The notes under the pieces: model-generated | Database searches by the model: none | What the model was told of the DNA's origin: nothing | The model's input: the letters and a program-made list of their open reading frames with translations, nothing else | Shown: piece by piece, positions 1-9,323 of the stretch | Numbering within the stretch: the stretch's first letter is position 1 | How the letters are laid out: the number at the start of each line of letters is the position of its first letter | Position numbers and translations under genes: made by a program | NCBI GenBank assembly: GCA_043825615.1 | Contig: JBDRRS010000006.1 | Location: forward strand, 21,816 to 85,815 | DNA length: 64,000 bases | Direction: 5' to 3' | Source of the DNA: JBDRMV01 sp043825615 | GTDB taxonomy: Bacteria > CG03

Positions 1-2010
1 TTCCGTCGAATTGTTCAAGATGTTTGCCGCATCCACCATCTCCACCATAAATGTGGAACTTCCCTGCGCGAGATTGTCGCCCGACCCGATTCTCGTGAAA
101 ATTCTGTCGGCAATGCCTATTTTCGCGGATGAGGCAGGGACGGCCGAACCCATCTGCGCCAGAATCACAATCAGCGCGGTCTGTCTTATGAATGTTGATT
201 TGCCTGCCATGTTGGGCCCTGTAATCAGCATAATCTGATTATCCTTCCTGTTAAGAAAAACGCTGTTCGGGGTAAACACCTGCGTCTGCATCTTTTCGAC
301 GACGGGGTGCCTGCCGTTTTCTATCGTGAGTTCATCTCCGCCGGAAATATCCGGCATCACGTAGTTTTCGCGGATTGCGGTCTCGGCAAGCGAAAGCGAA
401 ACGTCCGCGGAAGCGATTGCATGGGAAAGATTTTTTATTTCAGCGAGAAATTTTTTTACTTCACCTGCGAGAAACATCCATGCGTCCTTCTGTATGTTCA
501 GGAGCTCTTCTTTCAGAATCAGAATCTCGGTTTCTTTTTCTTTCAGGCGGTGCGTTATGAATCTTTCGCAGTTTACGAGCGTCTGCTTTCTGATGTATTC
601 CACGGGGACTTTTCGCATGTTGACTTTACTTACTTCTATGTAATATCCGAAAACGGAGTTGAACCCGACTTTCAGTTTCGGGATGCTTAATCTTTTTCTT
701 TCTCCGTCTTCAAGGTTTTTTATCCATTTTTCAAGGACGGCGAGTTTCCGTTCGATTTCGGTCAGTTTCGGGCTGAACTGCTGTTTGATTTTTATGTACC
801 CGTCCGTGTCTTTTTCCAGGGAATTTTCAAGTATTTTCCGCAGTTTCGGGAGGGTGTTGATTTTCGGGAAAACCGGGCCCGAAAGTTTTTGTTTGAGAAT
901 TTCCGCGCTGTTCAGCGACTCAAGCAGAATCAGAAAATCTCGCGGGTGCCATCCCGAAATTGATATTCTGGAGGAAGCCCGCTCAATGTCCTTTATGCGT
1001 GTGAGAATCAGGCCCGCCTCGTCCATTAAGGAACAGTTTTCAAGGAACTCCGTAACTTCTTTCTGGCGCTGTCTGATTTTTTCGATTTTCGCCGCCGGGT
1101 TGAGCAAACGCCTCTTTAACAGCCGCCCGCCCTGAGGGGTTTTTGTTCTGTCGAGGACGGCGAAAAGAGTGTTTTTGGCGTCTCCCCCTCCGGAATTTTC
1201 AACGAGTTCCAGATTCCTTATTGAAGAAGAATCCAGAAACAGGTTTTCCCCGCCGTGAATTCTGGAAATTTTTCTGATGGAGGATAGAACGTCTATCTTG
1301 GCTCTTTCAAGGTAACCGAACAGCGCCGCAGCCGCCCGCAGAAGGCCGCTATCTTCCATTTCAAAGCCCTGAACGGAACTTACTTTGAACAGTTCCTTGA
1401 ATTTCTCGCGTCCGGCGAACTCGTCAAAGCAGCTCTTTTCCATCGGAACTTTGAAGACGTCGTCGGACAGATATTGTACGGGTTCGCTTCCCTCGGGGAA
1501 AATCGCCTCTCTTATTTTTTCGGAACTTTTGAGGAAACCCGGAAAATCGGTTTCCGGCACGACCCTTGCAATGAGTTCGCTTGTCGTGATGTCGGCCATC
1601 ACGCAGTTAAAAACCTGTCCGGAAGGCCCTCCGGGATAAACGCTCAGAATAAAATTGTTTGTGTTCGGGGAGAGTTCTTCTCCGGTCAGAGTTCCCGGCG
1701 TCATAATCCTTACGACGTTCCTTTTGACGAGTTTCTTGTCTTTTCCAGCTTCTTCCATCTGCTCGACGACGGCGACTTTTTTCCCCGACCGGACGAGTTT
1801 CGTCAGGTAATTGTCCGCCGAATGGAACGGGACGCCGCACATCGGCTGGCTGCCTCTGCGGGTTAAAACAATCTGAAGAACGGATGACGCGTATTTTGCG
1901 TCCTCGCCGAACATCTCGTAAAAGTCGCCCAGACGGAAAAAAATGATGCAGTCTGGATACTGTTTTTTCAGGCGTTCGTGCTGTTCCATCAGGGGAGTGA
2001 GGTTCTGCAT
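1..2010 (-). CDS. mutS: DNA mismatch repair protein MutS (C-terminal part beyond window)
   Basis: MutS recognises mismatches and starts mismatch repair as an ATP-driven clamp. The frame is open for 670 codons from ATG 2010 to the window edge, so the last ~200 residues are missing. Near the N-terminus the mismatch-reading motif GDFYEMF is present. Close to the edge the Walker A motif GPNMAGKST is followed by the conserved run ending MVEMVDAANILNN. The connector and lever regions between them look complete, with no frameshift. The start is preceded by GGGGA about 8 nt upstream. A 39-bp repeat separates this gene from the upstream LapA-like gene. The identification is secure. Confidence 0.97.
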   Translation of the reverse strand, partial: MQNLTPLMEQHERLKKQYPDCIIFFRLGDFYEMFGEDAKYASSVLQIVLTRRGSQPMCGVPFHSADNYLTKLVRSGKKVAVVEQMEEAGKDKKLVKRNVVRIMTPGTLTGEELSPNTNNFILSVYPGGPSGQVFNCVMADITTSELIARVVPETDFPGFLKSSEKIREAIFPEGSEPVQYLSDDVFKVPMEKSCFDEFAGREKFKELFKVSSVQGFEMEDSGLLRAAAALFGYLERAKIDVLSSIRKISRIHGGENLFLDSSSIRNLELVENSGGGDAKNTLFAVLDRTKTPQGGRLLKRRLLNPAAKIEKIRQRQKEVTEFLENCSLMDEAGLILTRIKDIERASSRISISGWHPRDFLILLESLNSAEILKQKLSGPVFPKINTLPKLRKILENSLEKDTDGYIKIKQQFSPKLTEIERKLAVLEKWIKNLEDGERKRLSIPKLKVGFNSVFGYYIEVSKVNMRKVPVEYIRKQTLVNCERFITHRLKEKETEILILKEELLNIQKDAWMFLAGEVKKFLAEIKNLSHAIASADVSLSLAETAIRENYVMPDISGGDELTIENGRHPVVEKMQTQVFTPNSVFLNRKDNQIMLITGPNMAGKSTFIRQTALIVILAQMGSAVPASSAKIGIADRIFTRIGSGDNLAQGSSTFMVEMVDAANILNNSTE

Positions 2011-2028
2011 TTCAAATTTCCCCGGTAA

Positions 2029-2067
2029 GGAAGGGGAAGGGTCTTTTCAATAACCGTCCCCAACCAT
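2029..2067. repeat. 39-bp dispersed repeat, copy A
   Basis: This 39-bp stretch matches 23864-23902 at 34 or 35 of 39 positions. It contains the half-site ACCGTCCCC also seen twice in inverted orientation at 36151-36219. Here it supplies the last codons of the LapA-like gene (ending MVGDGY) and most of the spacer before mutS. Both copies encode MVGDG in the same frame at a gene end. REP-like behaviour is inferred; no transposase is nearby. Confidence 0.75.
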
Positions 2068-2373
2068 GTCGTCAGGCGGGTTTTCTTTTGTTTGTTTTTC
2101 TTCTTTCTGCTCTTCAAATTCTCGTATTCGAAGCTGCAGTTTCTGTATTTTTTCCTGTAGAAGTTCTGTTTCCTTTTTCTGTTTTTTTATATTCTTCCGC
2201 AGCCCGACGTTTTCCGCTATTCCGACGACTGCTGAGACAGCGGCTCCCAGGAACAGCGATACCACAACGAGCATCATCGGCGGCAGTTCGGAAATATTCG
2301 GGGGGGCAAAAACCGTAAGCAGGGTGATGCCGACGAGCAGGGCTAAAGCAAAAAGTAACTTTATCTGTGACAT
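2047..2373 (-). CDS. LapA-like small inner-membrane protein with coiled coil
   Basis: This 108-residue protein has two hydrophobic segments near the N-terminus (about residues 5-23 and 33-53). A charged heptad-rich helix follows (about 58-98, rich in K, E, Q and L). That layout is typical of LapA/DUF1049 proteins, which in E. coli (LapA with LapB) help control lipopolysaccharide synthesis at the inner membrane. The last residues, MVGDGY, are encoded by the dispersed repeat at 2029-2067, so the native C-terminus has been overwritten. It lies between miaB and mutS on the same strand. The family call is from layout only. Confidence 0.65.
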   Translation of the reverse strand: MSQIKLLFALALLVGITLLTVFAPPNISELPPMMLVVVSLFLGAAVSAVVGIAENVGLRKNIKKQKKETELLQEKIQKLQLRIREFEEQKEEKQTKENPPDDMVGDGY

Positions 2374-2388
2374 ATCATAACCTCCGTT

Positions 2389-3636
2389 TTACGCTATCAG
2401 GCGCCATTTTAAGATATCCCTGATTCTTAAATCAAGGAACCCGCCCTTGCCGGCGCCCTCTTTAAATACTAAAAAATTTTGGGAGGAATGTCCAATACCG
2501 TCTCTTTCAAAAAGGACTTTTACTTCCCGGCCCCGGAATTTTTCCGCGCTTTTGAGGGCGAGGTTCTTTGCGAGGAGAAGAATTTTCTGCTGCCTCTCCT
2601 TTTTTGTGTTTTCGGTCACGTCGTCTTTCATTTTCGCCGCGCCGGTTCCTGTTCTCGGGCTGTACATAAAAACGTAAACGCCGTCGAAACCCGCTTCTTC
2701 GACGAGTGAGACGGTCTGCTCAAAATCGCCCTCTTCTTCGGTCGGGAATCCGCAGATAATGTCTGTGGTCAAAGAGATGCAGGGGATTCTTTTCTTCAGT
2801 TTCCGGATAACGTTCAGGTAATTCTCTCTTGTGTAACCCCTGTTCATAAGGCGGAGGATTTTGTCGGAACCGCTCTGGACGGGAAGATGCAGATGCCGCG
2901 CGACTTTCGGGTTTTCCGCGATTTCGTCAATCAGCTTATCGGATAAGTCCTTCGGGTGAGAGGTAAGGAACCGTATTCTCTGAATGTTTTTGATTTTTGA
3001 AACTTCCCCGAGCAGCGCAGGAAAATCAGGGACGTTTTTGTCACCCCTGTAAGAATTTACGTTTTGTCCCAGCAGCACGATTTCTTTTGTCTCTTTTTCC
3101 GCAAGGCAGGAAACTTCCCGCAAGATGTCTTCCGGAGGTCTGTATTTTTCCGCCCCCCGAAGGCTCGGCACCACGCAGTACGAGCAGAAATTGCTGCAGC
3201 CCCTCTGGATAACGACAAATTCGCTGACGCCGCCGGTCCTTGCAATCACGGGATATTCACTTTCGCCTAAGGCGGCAACCCTCCCGCCGGTAAGGACTTC
3301 CCCTGCTATTTCGGAAATTGCCGGTTCGTCCGAAGGGCTTATAACCGCCGTTATATGAGGGAACCGTTTAAAAATTTTCTGACCGAATCTTTTTGCGGTG
3401 CATCCCGCGAGGATGAATTTCGCCCGGGGATATTTTTTCATAAAGAGCCCGATGTTTGAAAAAAGGCGGTTCTCGGCGTGTGCCCTGACGCTGCAGGAAT
3501 TAAAAATTATCAGGTTTGCTTCTTCCGGTTTTTCCGTGAATTCAAAACCGCCGCCTGCAAGCAGATTCTTCATCATCCCGCTGTCGGCAAAATTCATCTG
3601 ACACCCGAAGGTCTTGATGTAGAATCTCTTTTTCAT
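2389..3636 (-). CDS. miaB: tRNA-2-methylthio-N6-dimethylallyladenosine synthase MiaB
   Basis: MiaB is a radical-SAM enzyme that adds a methylthio group to i6A37 of tRNAs reading U-starting codons. The protein is 415 residues. The N-terminal UPF0004 domain carries three cysteines (C10 in TFGCQMNF, one in NSCSVR, one in LAGCTAKR) for the auxiliary cluster. The radical-SAM motif follows as CSNFCSYCVVP. The C-terminal end is a short TRAM-like RNA-binding domain (EVKVLFERDGIG). The sequence GQNVNSYRG matches MiaB better than MtaB or RimO. It starts at ATG 3636 after a 155-nt gap. No clear -35/-10 pair stands out in that gap. Confidence 0.95.
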   Translation of the reverse strand: MKKRFYIKTFGCQMNFADSGMMKNLLAGGGFEFTEKPEEANLIIFNSCSVRAHAENRLFSNIGLFMKKYPRAKFILAGCTAKRFGQKIFKRFPHITAVISPSDEPAISEIAGEVLTGGRVAALGESEYPVIARTGGVSEFVVIQRGCSNFCSYCVVPSLRGAEKYRPPEDILREVSCLAEKETKEIVLLGQNVNSYRGDKNVPDFPALLGEVSKIKNIQRIRFLTSHPKDLSDKLIDEIAENPKVARHLHLPVQSGSDKILRLMNRGYTRENYLNVIRKLKKRIPCISLTTDIICGFPTEEEGDFEQTVSLVEEAGFDGVYVFMYSPRTGTGAAKMKDDVTENTKKERQQKILLLAKNLALKSAEKFRGREVKVLFERDGIGHSSQNFLVFKEGAGKGGFLDLRIRDILKWRLIA

Positions 3637-3791
3637 AATATTTTACGGGGGTAGGTTCCCGACTAATTCATTTAGGATTCCGTCTTAAATGCTTTATAAA
3701 CACAGGGGCATCATTTATGTTTGCTATGAATTATAATAAGATATATCAAAATACTTTAACCCGTGGCATTAACGATGAGATATTATTGTTT

Positions 3792-4946
3792 CTATTTTTT
3801 ATTCTCACGATTTGATTCATAGTAAGTTATTACTCCCTGAACAAAATCTCTTTTTTTATCAGCGCCTGCAATTGTGACCTCAACTGACACGCCATCCCTT
3901 TCCGCAGATATCCACGACAGCACTCCGCTTTTTCTGTATTTCGCTATAAAACTGTCAGTAATCTGCCAACCGTCGGATTTCAGAGCTTTTTCAAAGAATT
4001 TATACAGCTTTTTGTATTTAACATTTGCCCTGAACTTCACTATCAATGCGAGCCCTTTTTTCCGTCCGTCTATTACCTTAGTAATTTCACTTTCAGGATA
4101 AATAATTACATTCTCGTGCAGTTCATCGGGCATTTTATCTTCGGTGTACATATCCCTGTATACTACTGCCCGTTCCTCTTCCCATATAGTGCCTTTGGGA
4201 GGCATAAAAATTTTGTCAGAAAGCCCCGTATTAATTTTAACTGAGTTCACCAGAAGTGTCTGCATCAGTTCACCGTTCTTTTTGGTCTCAACCTTGAACG
4301 GCAAATCCCACTTCTTCTTAACCTTTCTGATATCGGAAAATATTTCCACTGTTACATTGTCTTCGTTATCCATGTATTCAACCTTCAGAACAACCATCCG
4401 CTGTTTATCAACCCATATTTTCGTATAAGCTCCGTCGTCGCCGGGGATATCGACAAGATATACGGGCGTACCGTCAATCATCTCCTGACCTACAAACTTT
4501 GTTCCTTCCGTCAAATCATTGTGCCACTTCATAAGGTCAATTATGTCAACTATATAAACATCATCTTCGAATGTCGGAATCCACCGGAATATCGCCGGCT
4601 CAAAAACCCATTTATTTTCACCGTCGTCAATTGCCATGCTTGTCAATTTAAAAGGCTTTTCTTTGCTTCCGGAATATTCTTTAAATTCCGTTGTTACGAT
4701 TTCTTTTGTCTTATTTCCTTTACGCATGAATTTTATTCTGCTTGAGGCTTTCAACCCGTCAGGCATAAGTTCCTGCGATGTAAGATGCATCACTATATCG
4801 TTTACTTCTTTCTCAAAACTGCTGTTTTTATCCTCCATCATCATGACAAGCCCATCGAGCGTCATTTCCGAAGAAGCGCTATAGCGGCCGCAAATAAAAC
4901 TCATTAACACCAGAATAAAAACAACATACCTGCTGATTTTCATCAT
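3792..4946 (-). CDS. Outer-membrane lipoprotein-sorting (LolA-like) protein
   Basis: The protein starts with an N-terminal signal segment (KISRYVVFILVLMSFICG). The following ~230 residues look like the LolA/LppX half-barrel of outer-membrane lipoprotein-sorting proteins (motifs RKGNKTKE, GQEMIDGTPVYLVDI, KIWVDKQ). A further ~130-residue C-terminal domain of unknown type follows. The frame stays open to 5090, but GGAGG lies 5 nt before ATG 4946 and 8 nt before ATG 4943, so the start is here. A periplasmic carrier or envelope role is inferred from the fold. It is the last gene of the operon that starts with the L,D-transpeptidase. Confidence 0.75.
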   Translation of the reverse strand: MMKISRYVVFILVLMSFICGRYSASSEMTLDGLVMMMEDKNSSFEKEVNDIVMHLTSQELMPDGLKASSRIKFMRKGNKTKEIVTTEFKEYSGSKEKPFKLTSMAIDDGENKWVFEPAIFRWIPTFEDDVYIVDIIDLMKWHNDLTEGTKFVGQEMIDGTPVYLVDIPGDDGAYTKIWVDKQRMVVLKVEYMDNEDNVTVEIFSDIRKVKKKWDLPFKVETKKNGELMQTLLVNSVKINTGLSDKIFMPPKGTIWEEERAVVYRDMYTEDKMPDELHENVIIYPESEITKVIDGRKKGLALIVKFRANVKYKKLYKFFEKALKSDGWQITDSFIAKYRKSGVLSWISAERDGVSVEVTIAGADKKRDFVQGVITYYESNRENKK

Positions 4947-4959
4947 TATACCCTCCGTT

Positions 4960-5940
4960 TTAATCTCCCCATCTTGCCCTGAATCCCCTGACATCCACGT
5001 GCACAAACGGGCCGTGCTTCTTTGTCTTCTTATACCACCCGAGCCCGCCGTGAAAGATTTCATACCATTCCTTGCCGTACATTGAATCAATTATATCATA
5101 AATAATAATCGCGTCGTGATAGTCTATCTTACTGTCTTTATTAAGGTCGTCCATCCTGCCGTCCTTGGGATTCTCGTCGATAAAAATATCGGCAGCGCCG
5201 CCGTACAGGTGCCTGCTGTATTTAACATTGCCTATCACTTTATTGTAGTAAGGCGTCCTGTATCCGCTCATTATCTGAATCGTATCTGTTTTATATCCCT
5301 TCTCATTCAGTTTTTCCACCAGCAGCTCCAGTTTAAGAATCAGCCGTTCTTTTATTATAACATATCTGGGGTAACCGCTTTTCTGTTTGCACACAAACTG
5401 TTTTAGTTTAAAATGCGGCGATATAAGTGTATCCTCATTATCTTTTGTCACTTCAACAAACCCTTCGGGTATTTTGTATATAGCCAGGTTTTTTAACGCT
5501 ATTTTTTCGTAGTATCCAATCCTGTACCCGTTAAGATATTCGCCTTTCTTTTCCGCGCGGAGTGCCTTGACAAATACGTTCATTGTTATAGCGGTATTTT
5601 TTTTGATATCTGTAATTTTGATTTTATATAATCCCTTTGCCGCCGGGGCTTTCCATTCCCACTCATTTCCGGATATGCTTTTAATATGTCCTGTGGAAGC
5701 CCTGACAGAATATTTTTTTAAAGTTTTTTCTTTACTGACAGCTTTAAATTTTATAATTTCGCCGGGCATGACAAATACCCCAACGACATCGTACGGGCAG
5801 GGCATCTTTTTAAACTCTAAGCTGAATCCCGGGGAAGGGTTATTGATTTCCGCTTTTAAATGATATGTTATACAGAAACACAATAATAATGCGCTTATGC
5901 CGGATGGTAACAGGTTTTTAAAAAATATTTTCCTGTTCAT
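4960..5940 (-). CDS. M15/YcbK-like D-Ala-type peptidase, secreted
   Basis: A peptidoglycan peptidase-like protein of 326 residues. The N-terminus is a signal anchor (LPSGISALLLCFCITYH). A ~100-residue Ig-like region follows, then the M15/DUF882 domain in the last ~170 residues. Zinc-site motifs of that family are visible: SRHLYGGAADIF (H and D) and GPFVHVDVRG (H). A stretch rich in D and N (DENPKDGRMDDLNKDSKIDYHD) between the zinc motifs resembles a calcium-binding loop. Its ATG overlaps the stop of the L,D-transpeptidase by 4 bp. In E. coli the homologues ycbB and ycbK are also neighbours, which supports joint action on the cell wall. Confidence 0.82.
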   Translation of the reverse strand: MNRKIFFKNLLPSGISALLLCFCITYHLKAEINNPSPGFSLEFKKMPCPYDVVGVFVMPGEIIKFKAVSKEKTLKKYSVRASTGHIKSISGNEWEWKAPAAKGLYKIKITDIKKNTAITMNVFVKALRAEKKGEYLNGYRIGYYEKIALKNLAIYKIPEGFVEVTKDNEDTLISPHFKLKQFVCKQKSGYPRYVIIKERLILKLELLVEKLNEKGYKTDTIQIMSGYRTPYYNKVIGNVKYSRHLYGGAADIFIDENPKDGRMDDLNKDSKIDYHDAIIIYDIIDSMYGKEWYEIFHGGLGWYKKTKKHGPFVHVDVRGFRARWGD

Positions 5941-7634
5941 TTTGATTCCTCATATTTTTCCTTCAGAGCATTATACAATTTCAGATCCCTTCCATATATA
6001 TCTTCTCTGAAGTTTATTGTTCCGGTATCATCCGCCCACGCTGTCCAGTAGAGGATATGCACGGGTACCGGATTTTTGAGTTTCACGGTTTTTCCTGCTC
6101 CCGGATTAAGCGCTTCTTTAATTTCCTTTCCTGACCAGTTAAGAAGATATGCGGCAAGTTCAAGCGCTTTCTCTATACGTATACAGCCCGAACTGAAAGT
6201 GCGTATATTTTTGGCAAACAATTCGGGAGATGATGTATCATGAAGATAGACATTAAATTTATTAGGAAACATAAACTTAACTTTCCCCAATGCATTAAGG
6301 GGTCCCGGATCCTGTCTGAGCCGGTACGGGAAATTATTCTCATTCAACTTAGCCCATTCAATGGCGCGCGGATCTATTTCTCCTGCTTCGCTTCCCCGCC
6401 CCCGGAAAACTCTTATCTTCTGTTTTGAGAGGTATTCGGGGTCATTAAGCACTTTCTGTATTATGTCCTGAACAGCTATATTCTGCGGAACATACCAGTA
6501 AGGATTTAAAACCAGATACGTTATACTGTCGCTGAAGACAGGCGTCCGCCTGTAATCCCTGCCGACAATTATGCGCATATTCATAATCTTTTTCTTATCA
6601 TCAATAACATCAAGTTCAAAGCCGGCTATATTTACAAGCACATATTTTCCGCCCAGATACTGGGGCAGCCATCTCCACCTCTCAAGATTTACTTCAATCT
6701 GCCTAATTCTTTCCTCGGCACTGACATTCATTGCTTTTATAGCAGCATCATCTATTTTACCTGTTATTTCAAGGCCGTGACGTTCCTGAAACATCTCCGC
6801 CGCCTGCTTAATCGCATCGTCATATAACAGGCCGGAATTTTCTCTTGTACTCTTAAAATCTCCGGAAACGCTTAAACGCCCGCAGATAACAGGAATCCTT
6901 GAATCAATGTCGCCCTGTTTAATGACTTTGCCGGCAGGTATCTTTTGCCACCCGCCTTTTTCTGAAATGCTCCTGTACTTTGAAAGAGATTCTTTTAACT
7001 TAAAATACCCCGCATGTTCAGGCAGAAGTCCCGCCAGGCTTTTTTCTATGTTGTTTTCCTTTAATGCTTTCTGAAGAACTTCCGTCAGATCCCGCTCTCT
7101 TCTAATGGCTATCCATTCAGAGTCAATTGTCTCGGGATTCACTTTTCCGGCAAGAAGATGCGAGCCGTAAATAAGAAAAGCATCGGTCAGAAGAATATCA
7201 ATCTCTACAAGGACTTTGGGCAGATTTGTTCCGTGTTTCTCCCCGGCAATGTACTTAGTTAATAACTCTATTTTCTCAATATGGTAATCGCCGGGATTCA
7301 GGCCTTCCATATACGAATCCTTTACTGCTGTTATCAGTGAATACGCATTCTTTGACAAACTCCCGGTATCTTCAATCCAGGCAGGCATATATGCGCATTT
7401 TTCATAAAACTGCGGAAGCGCGTTCCGGGAATATATAACTTCATTTCCTATCTTTATGACGCCGGAGTACATAGCTGATTCGATTCGGTTTCTCAGCAAT
7501 TCATCAAGTTCATCCAAAAAAATATACTGTCTCGCTGAAATACCTGTTATGGATACAAATATTATTAAGCTCAAAATAAGCGCTCCCGGCTTAACTATTT
7601 TTTTCATTTGTTTCGTATCAAAAAACTTTTCCAT
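5937..7634 (-). CDS. L,D-transpeptidase, YcbB (LdtD) type
   Basis: This periplasmic enzyme makes 3-3 cross-links in peptidoglycan. The protein is 565 residues with an N-terminal membrane/signal segment (LILSLIIFVSITGISA). A long scaffold region contains a peptidoglycan-binding helix bundle (around AAEMFQERHGLEITGKID). The YkuD catalytic domain lies in the C-terminal third. The active-site region reads YLHDTSSPELF, then FSSGCIRIEKALELA, where the C is the catalytic cysteine. Length and domain order match YcbB rather than short ErfK-like enzymes. A SD-like GAGGAG lies 10 nt before ATG 7634, and a good promoter stands at 7671-7699. Confidence 0.9.
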   Translation of the reverse strand: MEKFFDTKQMKKIVKPGALILSLIIFVSITGISARQYIFLDELDELLRNRIESAMYSGVIKIGNEVIYSRNALPQFYEKCAYMPAWIEDTGSLSKNAYSLITAVKDSYMEGLNPGDYHIEKIELLTKYIAGEKHGTNLPKVLVEIDILLTDAFLIYGSHLLAGKVNPETIDSEWIAIRRERDLTEVLQKALKENNIEKSLAGLLPEHAGYFKLKESLSKYRSISEKGGWQKIPAGKVIKQGDIDSRIPVICGRLSVSGDFKSTRENSGLLYDDAIKQAAEMFQERHGLEITGKIDDAAIKAMNVSAEERIRQIEVNLERWRWLPQYLGGKYVLVNIAGFELDVIDDKKKIMNMRIIVGRDYRRTPVFSDSITYLVLNPYWYVPQNIAVQDIIQKVLNDPEYLSKQKIRVFRGRGSEAGEIDPRAIEWAKLNENNFPYRLRQDPGPLNALGKVKFMFPNKFNVYLHDTSSPELFAKNIRTFSSGCIRIEKALELAAYLLNWSGKEIKEALNPGAGKTVKLKNPVPVHILYWTAWADDTGTINFREDIYGRDLKLYNALKEKYEESK

Positions 7635-7670
7635 TTATCAGAGACTCCTCGCCGCCGTGAACCAGGCTTT

Positions 7671-7699
7671 ATTATACTTGTGAATCAATAAACCTGCAA
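7671..7699 (-). promoter_or_regulatory. Sigma70-type promoter of the L,D-transpeptidase operon
   Basis: Read on the minus strand, TTGCAG and TATAAT are separated by exactly 17 nt. The -10 box lies 36 nt before ATG 7634, which has its own SD. The promoter overlaps the 3' end of the antiporter gene, so the wall operon is probably transcribed on its own. Confidence 0.7.
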
Positions 7700-8653
7700 A
7701 ATAAAACACAAATAGGTTATGTATAAAAAAACAAAAACGATTCCTTCCCACCGGTCAAGCATTCTTCTGCCTCCGGTAAACATGGTGATGAATATCAGTA
7801 TGCTCGAAAAGATTACAACCGTTAAATCAAAAAAATTAGCGGAAACAAATTCCAGCGGGCGTATAATTGAGCTGATTCCAAGTATAAAAAGAATATTAAA
7901 TATATTTGAGCCAATAATATTGCCTACCGCGATGTCGGGGCGCTTCTTAAATGCAGCCACCGCGGATGCGGCAAGTTCAGGAAGCGATGTGCCTGCCGCG
8001 ACAATCGTAAGGCCTATAATTCTTCTGTCTACCCCAAACGATTCAGCTATTTTAACCGCTCCGGCTACAACCCATTTTGCTCCGATATTCAGCAATACCA
8101 GCCCTCCGGCGATTAAAATAATTATTCTTAACGCGCCTCTGTTTTTATTGTCATAATCTGCGGGAATGACGCCCGGCTGTTTTCTGGCGGATATTAATAA
8201 GTAATATAAAAATGCGCAGAATAAAATTAAAAGAATCAAACCGTCGTTCCTGCTGATTATACCCTGATTAAATTTAAATCTCATTATATCCGCCGCGAGA
8301 ATAAACAGAATGATACCTGATAACAGATTAAAGGGTATTTCTTTCCGCACGGTATTTTTTGCGACTTTCAAAGGAAATATCACCGCGGAAATTCCAAGAA
8401 TAAGGAAGGTATTAAAAATATTGCTTCCCATAATATTCCCTATGGTTATCTGAGAATTTCCCTGCATACTTGCAAAAATATTTACAAATAGTTCCGGCGC
8501 CGACGTACCGAACGCGACTATTGATAATCCGATAACCATATCCGATATGCCGAATTTCCTGGCTGTGATGGACGCTCCATCTATCAGAAAATCAGCCCCT
8601 TTTATTAAAAAAATAAAACCGGCAATAAATACAATTACAGAAAGAACGTTCAT
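7685..8653 (-). CDS. Calcium/sodium (cation) antiporter, CaCA family
   Basis: An inner-membrane antiporter of 322 residues with the two inverted halves typical of CaCA/YrbG proteins. Each half has an alpha repeat: GTSAPELFVN then NIMGSNIFN in the first, and GTSLPELAAS then NIIGSNIFN in the second. The acidic residues in these motifs form the ion site. It probably exports Ca2+ in exchange for Na+ or H+; the ion cannot be read from sequence. A second, diverged member lies at 16027-16974. MarC is encoded 13 nt upstream in the same direction. Confidence 0.9.
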   Translation of the reverse strand: MNVLSVIVFIAGFIFLIKGADFLIDGASITARKFGISDMVIGLSIVAFGTSAPELFVNIFASMQGNSQITIGNIMGSNIFNTFLILGISAVIFPLKVAKNTVRKEIPFNLLSGIILFILAADIMRFKFNQGIISRNDGLILLILFCAFLYYLLISARKQPGVIPADYDNKNRGALRIIILIAGGLVLLNIGAKWVVAGAVKIAESFGVDRRIIGLTIVAAGTSLPELAASAVAAFKKRPDIAVGNIIGSNIFNILFILGISSIIRPLEFVSANFFDLTVVIFSSILIFITMFTGGRRMLDRWEGIVFVFLYITYLCFILQVY

Positions 8654-8666
8654 TATCGAATAATAA

Positions 8667-9245
8667 TTACTGCAACATACCCGCTATTCCTTTGCGGATT
8701 ATCATCACAGCGATAGCGGCAAGAAGCAGGTTGGCAATTTTGGAGAGCGTTTTTGAACCGGCGCGGCCTAACAGTTTATATATATTGTCGGACAAAAAGA
8801 AAACAAGGCCGGCAATAAGAATATTTAAAACTAAAGACACAACCGTTAAATAGCTGCCGTATTCATTTACAAGAATAAGGCTTGTTGTCAGCACAGCAGG
8901 TCCCACTATGAGGGGAACTCCAATCGGCACCGCTCCGAGGCTGGCAGCATCTATATGCCGCTGTTTCTTCTCGTATGAGAGAATATCACTAACGGAAATT
9001 ATGAATAACAGCATACCTCCGGCTATCATAAAATCATATACTGTTATATTGAGTACCCCCAGCAGAGTTTTCCCGAAAAATACAAAAAGAACGGACACAG
9101 CCGAAGCGGTAATTATTGATTGTACTATTATCTTTCTCACCTGCGGTTTTTTTAAACCCTCGGTAAGCGTGATAAACATGGGTAAAATACCCGGAGTATC
9201 CACTGCGACAAACAAAGGAATGAAACACAACAAGAATTTATCCAT
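8667..9245 (-). CDS. MarC/UPF0056 family membrane protein
   Basis: A polytopic membrane protein of 192 residues with about six hydrophobic segments. It matches the MarC family: an early DTPGILPMF motif and a second-half GPAVLTT motif, each near the start of a three-helix repeat. The family function is not established; the old link to multiple antibiotic resistance in E. coli was withdrawn. AGG sits 5 nt before ATG 9245. No operon partner explains its job. Confidence 0.88.
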   Translation of the reverse strand: MDKFLLCFIPLFVAVDTPGILPMFITLTEGLKKPQVRKIIVQSIITASAVSVLFVFFGKTLLGVLNITVYDFMIAGGMLLFIISVSDILSYEKKQRHIDAASLGAVPIGVPLIVGPAVLTTSLILVNEYGSYLTVVSLVLNILIAGLVFFLSDNIYKLLGRAGSKTLSKIANLLLAAIAVMIIRKGIAGMLQ

Positions 9246-9323
9246 ATAAACCTGCCCTCTTATTTTTTCTTTTTAATTTTTTTCTAATATCTCGGAGCAT
9301 AATAGCAACTATTTTTTTCATTA

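Noticed and set aside
3637..3791. Promoter for miaB in the 155-bp spacer
   Set aside because: A TATAAT is present but no acceptable -35 at 16-18 nt; too weak to list.
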